Assembly (NCBI GenBank): GCA_028641055.1
Contig: CM054057.1
Span: forward strand, 578,364,610-578,428,609
Reading direction: 5' to 3'
Length of the DNA: 64,000 nt
DNA from: Alopecurus myosuroides
Lineage: Eukaryota; Streptophyta; Magnoliopsida; Poales; Poaceae
Both the position numbers and the translations under genes were made by a program. The notes beneath the pieces were generated by a model. That model worked only from the letters and a program-made list of their open reading frames with translations. It did no database searches and had not been told where the DNA came from. Below, piece after piece: positions 48,301-60,616 of the stretch (position 1 is its first letter; every line of letters begins with the position of its first letter).

Positions 48301-51300
48301 GACAGAAAAGTACCCAAAACTTGTTCTGCCTCTCTAATTTTTTCTGTGGCTCCAAAAAGTAAATCCTTCTAGGATGTGATAGTCTTTATCACTACCAAGC
48401 CTCTCCAACTTGCCTTACTCAAAAATAATGTCCCAAACTCCCCCTAAAAATCAAGGAATAGCTCACAGATGCTTTACCAAAATGGATGGCATTTCCAAAT
48501 GGTAACTCACCTTGGTGTAAGCTAAAATTCTACTGGTAGGTATTAAAAAGGGCTTTCCAAAACAGTTGAGTTTGCTCAAAAATGTTTTGTATTTTGAAGT
48601 TCTATTCATTTCAATGTTTAGGGTACTGTCTGGCATATGATTTATAGAAAAATAATTAAAGCTCAAAACATGGTTCTGCCAGTGGGGATGGTTGTCATTT
48701 TGTATGGCTACGAGTACAAAAATTAGCAAGGTAAAATAAAAATGTTTGCTACCTTTTCCAAGCCTAAAGCTAAGACCTAGTTAATCTGCCGAATAATGCC
48801 ATTTATGTTTTTAACAGAGAAATGCCCAAATGGGCCAAATCTGCTGTGGCCGAACTGTTGCTGGGCTGTGCTGGCCTGGACGTGGATTGAAGGGGTAAGT
48901 TACTTTGGATGGCCAGGATTAGACCAGATCGACGGCTGCTGTGCATCTTCAACCTCTAGCTATGCAAAACACGAGAAGAAACCCTAGAAATGTTATGGCA
49001 GTCATGGTGGCTCACCTAGGGCGGTTCTGGGCGATGTAGAGGTGCTGCAGGGGTTGAGGGAGGTTGATGAACGCAGGGGATGCATGCAGATTTGATGGCA
49101 ACGCTCCTAATGACGGTGGTGCTCGAGGACATCCTTCACGGGCCGTGGATGGCGCCAAGAACCTACAGGTCCACAAGCCAAACGACCATGTCAGGTATGT
49201 GCTCCTCGAGTAGGGCTTTCTAATGCAACAAACAAGGCATGGAACGGAGCACGGAGGTGGCGGTAATCTTCCCGGGAAGGTTCCACGGGCAACGGCGAGA
49301 GCGAGCTTCTCCTCACTTGCAGAGCAAGAGGAGAGCTGAGGCTTGGTGGGGTGGGGAGGAAGAGGTGGGGGAGCACAATGGTGAAAGGGCTGGGCAAGGG
49401 ATTACTTGTACACACGGCAACGAGTAAAAAGGCATGGGGGCGCTCTAGGTGACGTTGGGATCGGCATGGGGGCGCCCAGGGGGCATTTCAGTGGTGACCA
49501 AGCAACAGGGGAAGTGTCCTAGAGGTTCTCCTCGTACACACACATGAGCAAGGGCACAGTAGGGCAAAGGGATGGGCAAAAGTAACAATGCAACTATTCC
49601 AACCACTACAAGTGACATCATCACTTAGTCAAATGCCACCTCAGTTTTCTCCCTCCTCCGACCAAAAGAATATCCAATGCCACCTTCTAGAAGCCCAATA
49701 ACAATGTTTTCGAATTGGCAAAGTGTCAAGGCTTAGATCAGTACACACAAGCTAAAGCATCAAGTTTAAAAGTGTTTGATCACTGTTCTGTCAGAAAAAT
49801 TCAGTTAGGCAGTTTTCTGAATTTTTCTAAGTGCTGGAAAAACAGACAGAGATAGGAAAAGTTGGGGTTGTTTTCACCAAGCAAACAGACTCCAAATGAG
49901 TGATTTAAAATGCTAAACAAAGAGCAACTATCCAAGTTCATAACCAACCATTTGATTTGAAAATGGAAGGGTTTCAGGCTCTGAAAACAACTGGCAAAGT
50001 ACGCACTATTTCTGTTTTTACACTGCCTAATAATCTGCCTTAACAAGATGGCTCAAAAACCATCATGTAATTGTGTGTTAATTATGTTTATAAATTTATC
50101 CAAGGATTTAGTTTTGTTGTACTCATAACATAGAGTAGTCTTGATCAAAGAAACTCCAAAATTGGATAATCCTTGTGATGGAAAACAAGGGTTGAAAACA
50201 GCTAGGACCCAAAATTATATGGAAAATCTAATGAGACCTTTTCCAATTAATTTTATTTCAAAGTCAAGTTGATTTCTAACTATCAATAACACATTTTTAA
50301 GTTGATACCAAGTGTTACTTCAAGTTTTGAAAAATATTCCCTTAAGAACCAGTGGAAAACATAGGAAAACAAATAGAAAACAATGTTTTCCTTAGGAGAA
50401 AAATCCTCATGTGAGTGAAAAGAAGACACCACTTAAATATCATAGATAAAAAATTACTTCACAAACATGTTTTCCACTTAATTGTGTTACAAAAGTCTTA
50501 AGAGGCTTGCTAAGATACTGTTATACAAGTGCTTAACAACAGGGGTTTTGGCAACTTGATCAATTCAAAAACTTGTGCCCTTTTGGTTTTCATCCTTATT
50601 TATGATATAGATAATGTGGTATTTATTTCATGGCATTTTGAAAAAGTTTGTAGAACAAACTTGTTCAAAATCTCAAATGTTGTTGTGGAGAAAAATCAAG
50701 TTTTCAGGGCTTTAATGGATTCAATTTTTGGTCTCCTCTTGTGTGTGTTCCTTATTTGATATAAGGAAGCAATGGTATGAATTTCAAATCATTTTAAGAA
50801 AGTTTCCAATAGTAACTTGTTTTAGTTTTCTGTTTCTGGAAATATTGGAATTTCTATTTAATAAAGCACTAGGCTTTTCTTTAACAATGCTTTGCCAAAA
50901 TATTTATGTGACTAGAGATAGCAAGTAAATGTTCTCTCATACTATTGTTTTTAATCTTGCAAGGTTGGAAAAACATTTGATAATATTTTGGTGAAGCATT
51001 TAAGAATGCCTCTTTTTCTGATAATCTTTTTAGGGAAATTTATTAAGTGTTTCCTCTTTCTTAAATTAGGCCTTGGAATAATATTCAACAAGTATGAGTT
51101 TCATAAGATGTTTTTGGAAAACTCTTTGATCAATATTTACTTTAGAAAATATTGTCAAAGTCATTGGAACAATATGTTGAATATTTTTATCCCTGGAACA
51201 ATATGTTGAATATTTTTAGTTCACTGCTTTGCTATCCTTTTAAGTTTGCAAGTTTATATAATTAGTTTGTTTAGTTGTACTTAAACAACCACAAACAAAC

Positions 51301-51374
51301 ACAACTAAGGTTTATTAGTAAAGCAATTATCAAAACAACTGTGTTAACATGTATTCCAAAATTGGGATGTGACA
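45305..51374 (-). repeat. LARD 5' LTR (6.07 kb)
   Basis: It starts TGTAAGGACC on the plus strand and ends GGATGTGACA, followed by the CTATA duplication. Confidence 0.94.
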
Positions 51375-51554
51375 CTATACAACTGTTACTACTGATAAAC
51401 CACTGCGAAAAAAAGTACTTTCAGGTGCAGGTGAATTGACTACTCACTTGTTAAGGCTCACAAATATTCTTTGGCTCCCCTTGTGTCGAATCAATTAATT
51501 TGGGTTTTACTTCCCTCGAAGACTGTTGCGATCCCCTATACTTGTGGGTCATCA

Positions 51555-52755
51555 GTCTCTCACCTCCAATCTCTTTACTTTGTTTTTTTTGCTTAGTTTA
51601 TTTTTTTTTGTCTTGTTTGCTTCTCTTTATAAAAAAACAAAAAATAGTTCTTATTCTAGTTGTAGTTTTTATCTTGTTTTTAGTCTTGCTAAAATGAGTG
51701 TTCCTAAAGTTGAAGTTCGTTCTTTTAAGCAACAAGGTGGAGAAAGTTTGAAAGATGCTTGGTATAGGATAAGTTATGCTCATCATAGATGCACTAAGAA
51801 ATATTCCACTTTAATGTTGGTATTACCAGCTGGTATAGGTATGTTCTAGACACTCTTACATGCGGTAATTTTCAGGGAACACCTGCTTTGGAAGCCTGTA
51901 ATTTAATTGAAAGTTTAGTTGGAACACCACCTACCAAGGTTGTTAAACTGAAATCACTTTAGATGATGTTACTAAAAAGCTAAACTCCATGGAGAAATTT
52001 TTTCCAAATTTTCTTGATAATGCTAGCAAAGCTAATGAATCAATAGTATGCATCAACAACAGAGTTACTGTTTTAGAAGCTAGCAATATCCATGATAGTC
52101 AAAATATGAGGATTGGTAAATTAGAGGAGGCTATGGAAACTTTAAGCTCAACTTTTTCTTCTCTTAAGTTTAAGAGGGAGAAACCACCTACGGGAAAAGA
52201 GAAAAAAAATATGTATGTCCCTAAGGTGCCTAAACCAAAATCCCCCAATGTACTTAAAATAAATAAAACTTTTAGTGAAACTAAAAGTGATTTGCATGTT
52301 GAATCATCTTCAGGGGTGTCTAAGGTACCCATTGCTAAAATTGGGGTTTTGGAGGAAATTATTGATTTGTATGCTTCTTCACTTGAAAACACTTGATTCC
52401 ACTTTTCCGGGCCTAGCTAAAAGGCGTTAAAGAAAAGCACTTCTTGGGAGATAACCCATGGTTTTATTTTTGCTTTGTTTTTCTCTATTTTCTTTGAGTC
52501 AAGGGTTTGTATACTTCTGTATCAACTCCTTTGTATATTTATTTTCATGTTTTAGTTGTGCCAAGTAAAGTTTCTGATGAGAGTTGGAGTTGGTTTTGGA
52601 TTTCTGCGCCGGAAACATATTTCTGCCGTGCACCGTAAAACATCGTCTAAAATCCAGGAAGATCAGAATGATCTGAATTTTTTGTGCTTATTCCCCAGCT
52701 AATTCCGCAACTTTTTTGTTCTTTAAGTTTTTTTATCTAAGCAACATAAGTGCCC
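51555..52755 (+). other. Athila-like 5' interior lacking its primer site
   Basis: It begins GTCTCTCACCTCC, which in element 2 lies about 50 bases inside the primer site. Primer site and spacer are missing at the LTR junction. It contains the gag-like pseudogene and then the start of the 3' UTR (after 52396). The 3' UTR is interrupted at 52755 by an LTR. Confidence 0.75.
51694..52396 (+). pseudogene. Reduced gag-like ORF of an Athila-like element
   Basis: It starts MSVPKVEVRSFKQQGGESL at 51694. ESLKDAWYRISYAHHRC and NLIESLVGTPPTKVV are reminiscent of the middle of Athila Gag (the segment after the capsid core, before the Asn-rich linker). Two frameshifts break it, near 51820 and near 51945. 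The last frame (51989-52396) has a coiled-coil-like segment and a Lys/Pro-rich part, and ends DLYASSLENT. The protease present in element 1 is missing, so about two thirds of gag-pro has been lost relative to element 1. Confidence 0.65.
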
Positions 52756-54333
52756 TGATACGTCATAAACGTATCCTTAATTTCTGATGTTCCATATTGT
52801 TTTCTTATTGTTTCCCACATGTTTTCTATACACTCCATGTAATTTTTATCAATTTTTCGGACTAACCTATTGAGAAGATGCCACAGATCCAGTTCCCTGT
52901 TTTCTGCTGTTTTTAGTTTCAGAAAATTTATTCTAGAAATATTCTTGGAATTGGAAAATTTGAAGCGCGGAAGTCATAGGATTCCCAAAGGTTCCACGGA
53001 CTCCCAAAGAGATCCGGAGGGGGACCTCAGGGGGCCCACACCATAGGGCGGCGCCCCCCGGCCGCGCCATGGGGTGGTGTGGGCCCCCCGGCCTCCACCC
53101 CCTTTTCCCTTTCGCCTATTTATACCTCCCGAGACATAAACCCTAAATATATTCCACTTCGTCCTGAAAAACACCCGAGGCCGCCGTCATCGTCATCCCG
53201 AGATCGGGAGGGTTCTGGAGCTCTCCCCGGCACCCTGCCGGGAGGGGAATTCATCACCGGAGGGGACTACACCACCATGCCCTCCTCCGAAGTGATGCGT
53301 GAGTAGTTCATCCCTGGACTACGGGCCATAGCAGTAGCTAGATGGTTGTTCTCTCCACTTTGTACCTCATGTTTAGATCTTGTGAGCTGCCTAACATGAT
53401 CACGATCATCTGTATATGTAATGCTACATGTTGTGTTTGCTAGGATCTGATGAATGTTGAATGCTATGTCTTCTGATTATCAATCTATCATGTTATCTTG
53501 ATGCTTATGTTATTTATGATCTTGCATGCTCTCCGTTATTAGTAGATACTCTGGCCAAGTAGATGCTAGTAACTCCAAGAGGGAGTATTTATGCTCGATA
53601 GTGGGTTCATGCCTCCTTTGCATCTGTGCTCGAGTGACAGAAACGTGACGGATGGAGGATGTGCCGTTGTCATTAGGGAGAAAACAACAGTGTTTACCTA
53701 GTTTACATTACACACTTTGCTTACGGCGATAATATGTTCCTTGCAACTTAATACCCAACGTTTGTTCGGATGATATTCGAAGGGTGGATTATTAGCCATA
53801 GATGCAGTTGGATGACGGTCTATGTATTTTGTTGAAATGCCCGCATGAATCACATAGTAATCTTTATGTCTTTCATATGCACTACGGTGCAGCCTTCATT
53901 TCTGTTAATTGCCCGGCTGTAATTTGTTCACCACACATGTTATTTATATTTCACGGAGAGACACCACTAGTGAACTTTGGACCCCGGTCCATTTTCCTCA
54001 TACTGATAAAACACCTACGTCTTTCATAATGTTCCTATTGTTTTCCTACTTTTTTCCACACCATATGTTTAACCTCTTTGTGTTCAGCAAAACCGGTGAG
54101 ATTGACAAGCTCACTGCTTCGTTGGGGAAAACTGATTTGATTGTGTTGTGTAGGTTCCACGTTGCTTCTGAACCGGTAGTGCCCCTGCCATCTCAGCTGC
54201 TTCAACCTTCTGAAGTTACTCCTTCCTCCTACTGGTTGATTCAACCTTGGTTTCTATCTGAGGGAAACTTGGCGCTGCACTCTTCATAGCTTCCTCTTGG
54301 GGTCTCCCAACGAATGTGTGATCACACGCATCA
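52756..54333 (+). repeat. Inserted Athila-like LTR with target-site duplication
   Basis: 1578 bp, TGATACGTCA to ACACGCATCA. It is flanked by TGCCC at 52751-52755 and 54334-54338, so a (solo) LTR or full element integrated here into the 3' UTR of the older element. It is the first LTR of a tandem duplication. Confidence 0.87.
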
Positions 54334-56686
54334 TGCCCCGAAAAAATTCTTCTTTACAGAATGTTCTGGTTTTGGCAGATTTTGCCATTTTTCTTGCATT
54401 TTCTCTTTTACGATGTCAAGTGGATTTCTTTGCTTCACGAAACATCAGTGGCTGTAGCTAATATTTAAAAGTATCAATAGCACTTGTGACCATACAGAAC
54501 CCATGGATTTTTGATTGTTGCACTAACCCTCTAATGTGAATTACTCTTTGAGTGTGGTGTGAAGGAATTTTTCAAGGGTCAAGAGAAGAGGGTGATATAA
54601 TGTGATCAAGAAGAGTGCAAGGTCAAAGCTTGGGGATTCCTCTGTGGTTCATCCCAGAAAATTTTAAGAAGACTCTTGCATCTAATCTTGGGGATGCCCA
54701 AGGCATCCCCTTCTTCATCAACAATTTATCAGGGCACTTCTAGTGAAACTATATTTTTATTCCGTCACATCATATGAAATTTACTTGGAGTGTCTGTTTA
54801 TTTTTATTTTGTTTTCTTTTGTTTTACTTTCTGCAATAAACATCATTGGAACCTAGCATCCTTGTTTGGGAGAGAGACACGCTCCGCTTTTTCATTTGGA
54901 TACTCGTTGTGCTCGTGTTCTTAGTTTTTCTTCTAGCTGCTGCAAAATTCCTGTTTAGCTCTTTTTTTCATTGCATCTCTTATTCAGAGATGTTACTTTT
55001 AGAGGTGTTATGTGATTACTCTCATGTTTTCTTGATGTATCATTTAGAGAGTTTCTGTTAAAACATATTTAGTATGGTGCTTGTTGTGAAAAGAAACTCA
55101 TGCACGTAGTAAAATTTATAACAACGCAAATAGAAGCTTGTATAGACTATGGCTGGACTTTTTTATATCATGCTAGATGTTATTTTAATTCTAAAGCCTA
55201 GTGTTTATTTAGTAGCATGATTTGTCTCAAATATCTGAGATTTTTTAATGTGCCATTGAAAGAATCATGAATTGTTCTTGTCATTTTGAAGCATAAATGT
55301 GGTGTTCTCCTTTGAATTTTTTATTTGGTTGACTTGGCGCATGCTCACACCATGTTTATGACTATGGACCAGTCACTTATAGCCTCTATGATCATTTAGT
55401 TTTTGAACTTGTCGTACCACTTATGCTTTTATTAATGATGTTTATGTCGCTATGCATGATTATGGCCTTTATGCTCTCTTGATTTGTCGCTCCCAGTCTT
55501 TTGCCAAATGAGCTCCCAGCCTTTATGAGCTCTACTCGTGAATCCAGCTCCCCAAAACCAATGTTTGCCAAATGTGTCCACCATAACTACCTACATGTGG
55601 TATTTAACCTCCACTCCAAAGTAAATTGCTCATGTGTTACCTTTAAAACCTTCAAAATTACTCTTGTTTTGTGCTCCTCTTTTAGCTCATGAGGACGTAA
55701 ATAAAGAATATTTATCTCACTTGTCGATTGGACTTTCACACCCTGGACTAGTGGCTTCATCCTCTTATCCAATTGATAGAAGAGCTGGCAGCAGGGTTCC
55801 CAGACCCAAAGTAATACAAAAAATTCTCTTCACTATTTTTCCCCTAATTTATCAGTCAAAGCATAATTGTGTAAACAAAAGAGAAAGAGGGACGACCTTC
55901 TACCCAGATGCGTCCTTCTATGGGAGCCGCTCTTGTGAAGTCTAGTTGTCTTGTGACGTACTGTATTTTCTGTTTACCATTCATTGACATAAGCATACAC
56001 CTCTCTAAAAAATAGACACTCCTCCATGGTATGTGATTCTTGGCAGGCACCTGAGGATTTGGTTAGCCATGGTTTGTGTGAGATGGTTGGGAGGAGTGTC
56101 AAACATTTTATACCTTTGTTTAATAAAATAAAAAGCTCTATCACATGAGTTAATCCCTACTTCCTTCTGCGAAGGGCCTTTCTTTGACGTTTATGTTGAG
56201 TCTCCATCTTCTAACTTTATGCACAGTTGAGACAACATAGTTGCCATTCTGAGTTTAATGTGCATTTGTCCCATAAATATTATTAATTGATTCATGACGT
56301 GTTATTGTTTGTTCTCTAATTATTTTTTCTAGTCTTCCTTATGAACTTTGAAGGTGTCTTGGCATTTATGTTTTGCCCCACTCTTAAGGACATGCGAAAT
56401 ATCACTTTGCCATGTTATCTCTATGCTTGAAACAAACGTATATCTTTCAGTGCATTATTATTCATCATATTTTATTTGTGTTATTTCTCATGATGCAAGT
56501 TGATTGCTATGCTTTACTGTTAAAATTTTATCTATCATTCTTGTGTTTAAAGTACTATGATCTTAGCTTACATATGCTTTTACATTATTGATGATCAAGT
56601 TTATGTTGGTAGCATGTCACCTAAGAAATTATGTGTTTTTATCGTTTACCTACTCGAGGACGAGTAGGAACTAAGCTTGGGGATGT
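54334..56686 (+). other. 3' UTR, duplication copy 1
   Basis: It starts TGCCCCGAAAAAATTC and ends in the purine tract AAGCTTGGGGATGT. It has the conserved hairpin at 54690-54710. No gene is supported. Confidence 0.82.
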
Positions 56687-58263
56687 TGATACGTCATAAA
56701 CGTATACCTAATTTCTGATGTTCCATGTTGTTTTGTTATTGTTTCCCACATGTTTGCTATACACTTTATGTCATTTTTATCGATTTTCCAGACTAACCTA
56801 TTGACAAAATGCCATAGAGCCACTTCCCTATTTTCTGCTGTTTTTAGTTTCAGAAAAGTTGTTCAGGAAATATTCTCGGAATTGGAAAATTCGAAGCCGG
56901 GAAGTCTTACAAATCCCGGAAGTTCCACGCAGTCCCGAAGAGACCCGGAGGGGGGCCTCAGGGGGCCCACACCATAGGGTGGCGCCCCCCTTGGCCACGC
57001 CAGGGGGTGGTGTGGGGCCCCCAGACCTCCACTGCCTTTGCCCTATCGCCTATATAATCCTCCCGAGACGTAAACCCTAAAAATATCCCACTTTTACCCG
57101 AGAAACACCCGAGGCCGCCTTCACCGTCATCCAAGGATCGGGCGGGTTCTGGAGCTCTCCCCGGCACCCTGCCGGAGGGGGAAATCATCACCGGAGGGGT
57201 CTACACCACCATGCCCTCCTCCAAAGTGATGCGTGAGTAGTTCATCCCTGGAATACGGGTCCATAGCAGTAGCTATATGGTTGTTCTCTCCACTTTGCAC
57301 CTCATGTTTAGATCTTGTGAGCTGCCTAACATGATCAAGATCATCTGTATATGTAATGCTGTTGTGTTTGCTAGGATCTGATGAATGTTGAATGCTATGT
57401 CTTCTGATTATCAATCTATCATGTTATCTTCATGCTTATTTTATTTATGATCTTGCATTCTCTCCATTATTAGTAGATTCTCTGGCCAAGTAGATGCTAG
57501 TAACTCCAAGAGGGAGTATTTATTCTCGATAGTGGGTTCATGACTCCTTTGCATCTGTGCTCGAGTGACAGAATCGTGACGGATGGAGGATGTGTTGTTG
57601 TCATTAGGGAGAAAACAACGGTGTTTACCTAGTTTACATTGTTTACATTACACACTTTGCTTATGGCGATAATCTGTTGCTTGCAACTTAATACCAAACA
57701 TTTGTTCGGATGATATTCGGAGGTTGGATTATTAGACATAGATGTAGTTGGATGACGGTCTATGTATTTTGTTGTAATGCCCGCATGAATCACATAGTAA
57801 TCTTTATGTCTAGCATATGCACTACGGTGCAGCCTCCATTTCTGTTAATTGCCCAGCTGTAATTTGTTCATCACACATGTTATTTATCTTTCACGGAGAG
57901 ACACCACTAGTGAACTGTGGACCCCGGTCCATTTTCCTCATACTGATAAAACACCTAATTCTTTCATACTGTTCCTACTGTTTTACACACCATACGATTA
58001 ACCTCTTTGTGTTTAGCAAAACCGGTGAGATTGAGAAACTCACTGCTTCGTTGGGGCAAAGTGATTTGATTGTGTTATGTAGGTTCCATGTTGCTTCTGA
58101 ACCGGTAGTGCCCCCTGCCACCTCAGCTGTTTCAACCTTATGAAGTTACTCCTTCCTCCTACTGGTTGATTCAACCTTGGTTACTCTCTGAGGGAAACTT
58201 TCCGCTGCACTATTCATACCTTCCTCTTGGGGTCTCCCAACGAACGTGTGATCACACGCATCA
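56687..58263 (+). repeat. Middle Athila-like LTR (chimeric context)
   Basis: 1577 bp. Its left side has a polypurine tract, as a 3' LTR should. Its right side continues TGCCCCGAAAAAATTC, like the inserted LTR at 52756. It is therefore the crossover product joining the two. A TATA-like box TATATAAT is at 57051-57058. Confidence 0.87.
57051..57058 (+). promoter_or_regulatory. TATA-like box in the middle LTR
   Basis: TATATAAT in the context TCGCCTATATAATCC. The corresponding sites in sister LTRs read CTATTTATACC or CTATTTAAGCC. Confidence 0.45.
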
Positions 58264-60616
58264 TGCCCCGAAAAAATTCTTCTTTACAAAATGTTCTGGT
58301 TTTGGCAGATTCTGCCATTTCTCTTACATGTTCTGTTTTACGATGTCAAGTGGATTTCTTTGCTTCACGAAACATCAGTGGCTGTAGCTAATATTTAAAA
58401 GTATCAATAGCACTTGTGCCCATACAGAACCCATGGATTTTTGATTGTTGCACTAACCCTCTAATTTGAATTACTCTTTGAGTGTGGTGTGAAGGAAGTT
58501 TTCAAGGGTCAAGAGAAGAGGGTGATATAATGTTATCAAGAGGAGTGCAATGTCAAAGCTTGGGGATGCCCTTGTGGTTCATCCCAACAAATTTTAGGAA
58601 GACTCAAGCATCTAATCTTGGGGATGCCCAAGGCATCCCCTTCTTCTTCAACAATTTATCAGGTCACTTCTAGTGAAACTATATTTTTATTCCGTCACAT
58701 CATATGAAGTTTACTTGGAGTGTCTGTTTATTTTTATTTTGTTTTCCTTTGTTTTCCTTTCTGCAATAAACATCATCGGAACCTAGCATCCTTGTTTAGG
58801 AGAGAGAAACGCTCCGCTTTTTCATTTGAATACTCGTTATGCTCGTATTCTTAGTTTTTCTTCTAGCTGCTGCAAAATTCCTGTTTAGCTCTTTTTTTCA
58901 TTGCATCTCTTATTCAGAGATGTTAGTTTTAGAGGTGTTATGTGATTACTCTCATGTTTTCTTGCTGTTATCATTTAGAGAGTTTCTGTTAAAACATATT
59001 TAGTATGGTGCTTGTTGGGAAAAGAAACTCCTGCACGTAGTAGAATTTATAACGACACAAATAGAAGCTTGTATAGACTGTGGCTAGACTTTTTTATATC
59101 ATGCTAGATGTTATTTTAATTCTAAATCCTAGTGTTATTTAGTAACATGATTTTTCTCAAATATCTGAGAGTGTTTAATGTGCCATTTAAAGAATCATGA
59201 ATTGTTCATGTCAATTTGAAGCATAAATGTGGTGTTCTCCTTTGAATTGTTTATTTGGTTGACTTGGCGCATGCTCACACCATGTTTATGACTATGGACC
59301 AGTCACTTATAGCCTCTATGATCATTTAGTTTTGGAACTTATAGTACCACTTATGCTTTGATTAATGATGTTTATGTCGCTATGCATGATTATGGCCTTT
59401 ATGCTCTCTTGATTTGTCGCTCCCAGTCTTTTGCCAAATGAGCTCCCAGCCTTTATAAGCTCTACTCTTGAATCCAGCTCCCAAAAACCAAAGTTTGCCA
59501 AATGTGTCCACCATACCTACCTGTATGTGGTATTTAACCGCCACTCCAAAGTAAATTGCTCATGTGTTACCTTTAATACCTTCAAAATTACTCATGTTTT
59601 GTGCTCCCGTTTTATCTCATGAGGACGTAAATAGAGAATATTTATCTCACTTGTTGATTGGACTTTCACACCCTGGACTAGTGGCTTCATCCTCTTATCC
59701 AATTGATAGAAGAGCTGGTAGCAGGGTGCCTAGCCCCAAAGTAATACAACAAATTCTCTTCACTATTTTTGCCCCTGATTTAACAGTCAAAGCATAATTG
59801 TGTAAACAAAAGAGAAAGAGGGACGAACTTCTACCCAGATGCGTCCTTCTATGGGAGCTGCTCTTGTGAAGTCTAGTTGGCCTGTGACGTACTGTATTTT
59901 CTGTTTACCATTCGTTGACATAAGCATACACCTCTCTAAAAAATAGACACTCCTCCACGGTATGTGATTGTTGGCAGGCACCAGAGGATTCGGTTAGCCA
60001 TCGTTTGTGTAAGATGGTTGGGAGGAGTGTCAAACATTTTATACCTTTGTTTAATAAAATAAAAAGCTCTAGCACATGAGTTAATCCCTGCTTCCCTCTG
60101 CGAAGGGCCTTTCTTTTACCTTTATGTTGAGTCTCTATCTTCTAACTTTATGCACAGTTGAGAGAGCATAGTTGCCATTCTGAGTTTAATGTGCATTTAT
60201 CCCATAAAGATTATTAATTGATTCATGACGTGTTATTGTTTGTTCTCTAATTATTTGTTCTAGTCTTCCTTATGAACTTTGAAGGTGTCTTGGCATTTAT
60301 GTTTTGCCCCACTCTTACGGAAAGCGAAATATCACTTTGCCATGTTATCTCTATGCTTGAAACAAACGTATATCTTTCAGTGCATTATGATTCATGATAT
60401 TTTATTTGTGTTATTTCTCATGATGCAAGTTGATTTCTATGCTTTACTGTTAAAATTTTATCTATCATGCTTGTGCTTAAAGTACTATGATCTTAGCTTA
60501 CATATGCTTTTACATTATTGATGATCAAGATTATGTTGGTAGCATGTCACCTCAGAAATTATGTGTTTTTATCGTTTACCTACTCGAGGACGAGTAGGAA
60601 CTAAGCTTGGGGATGT
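58264..60616 (+). other. 3' UTR, duplication copy 2 and left arm of the palindrome
   Basis: A near copy of 54334-56686, by eye about 95%. It is also the left arm of an inverted repeat with 61100 to about 63370. Hairpin at 58620-58640. No gene is supported. Confidence 0.82.

Larger units (their letters stand above)
35620..51374 (-). mobile_element. Large retrotransposon derivative (LARD), non-autonomous
   Basis: 15,755 bp: LTRs 35620-41723 and 45305-51374 (6104 and 6070 bp), interior 41724-45304 (3581 bp). Target-site duplication CTATA is at 35615-35619 and 51375-51379. The LTRs start TG and end CA. A tRNA-iMet primer site lies next to the right LTR and a polypurine tract next to the left LTR, which gives minus orientation. 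No Gag or Pol frame is present; the ORFs inside are short and not protein-like. Very long LTRs around a non-coding interior of about 3.5 kb match the LARD class described in barley and its relatives. A short pol C-terminal relic points to a Del/Tekay ancestor. Confidence 0.94.
34410..51554 (+). repeat. Athila-like 3' LTR split by the LARD
   Basis: The LTR proper is 34410-35619 plus 51380-51554, about 1385 bp once the insertion is removed. It starts TGATACGTCG and ends CTTGTGGGTCATCA. The end GCGATCCCCTATACTTGTGG is, from memory, typical of Sabrina-like Triticeae gypsy elements. The interruption at 35620-51374 is flanked by CTATA on both sides. Confidence 0.85.
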
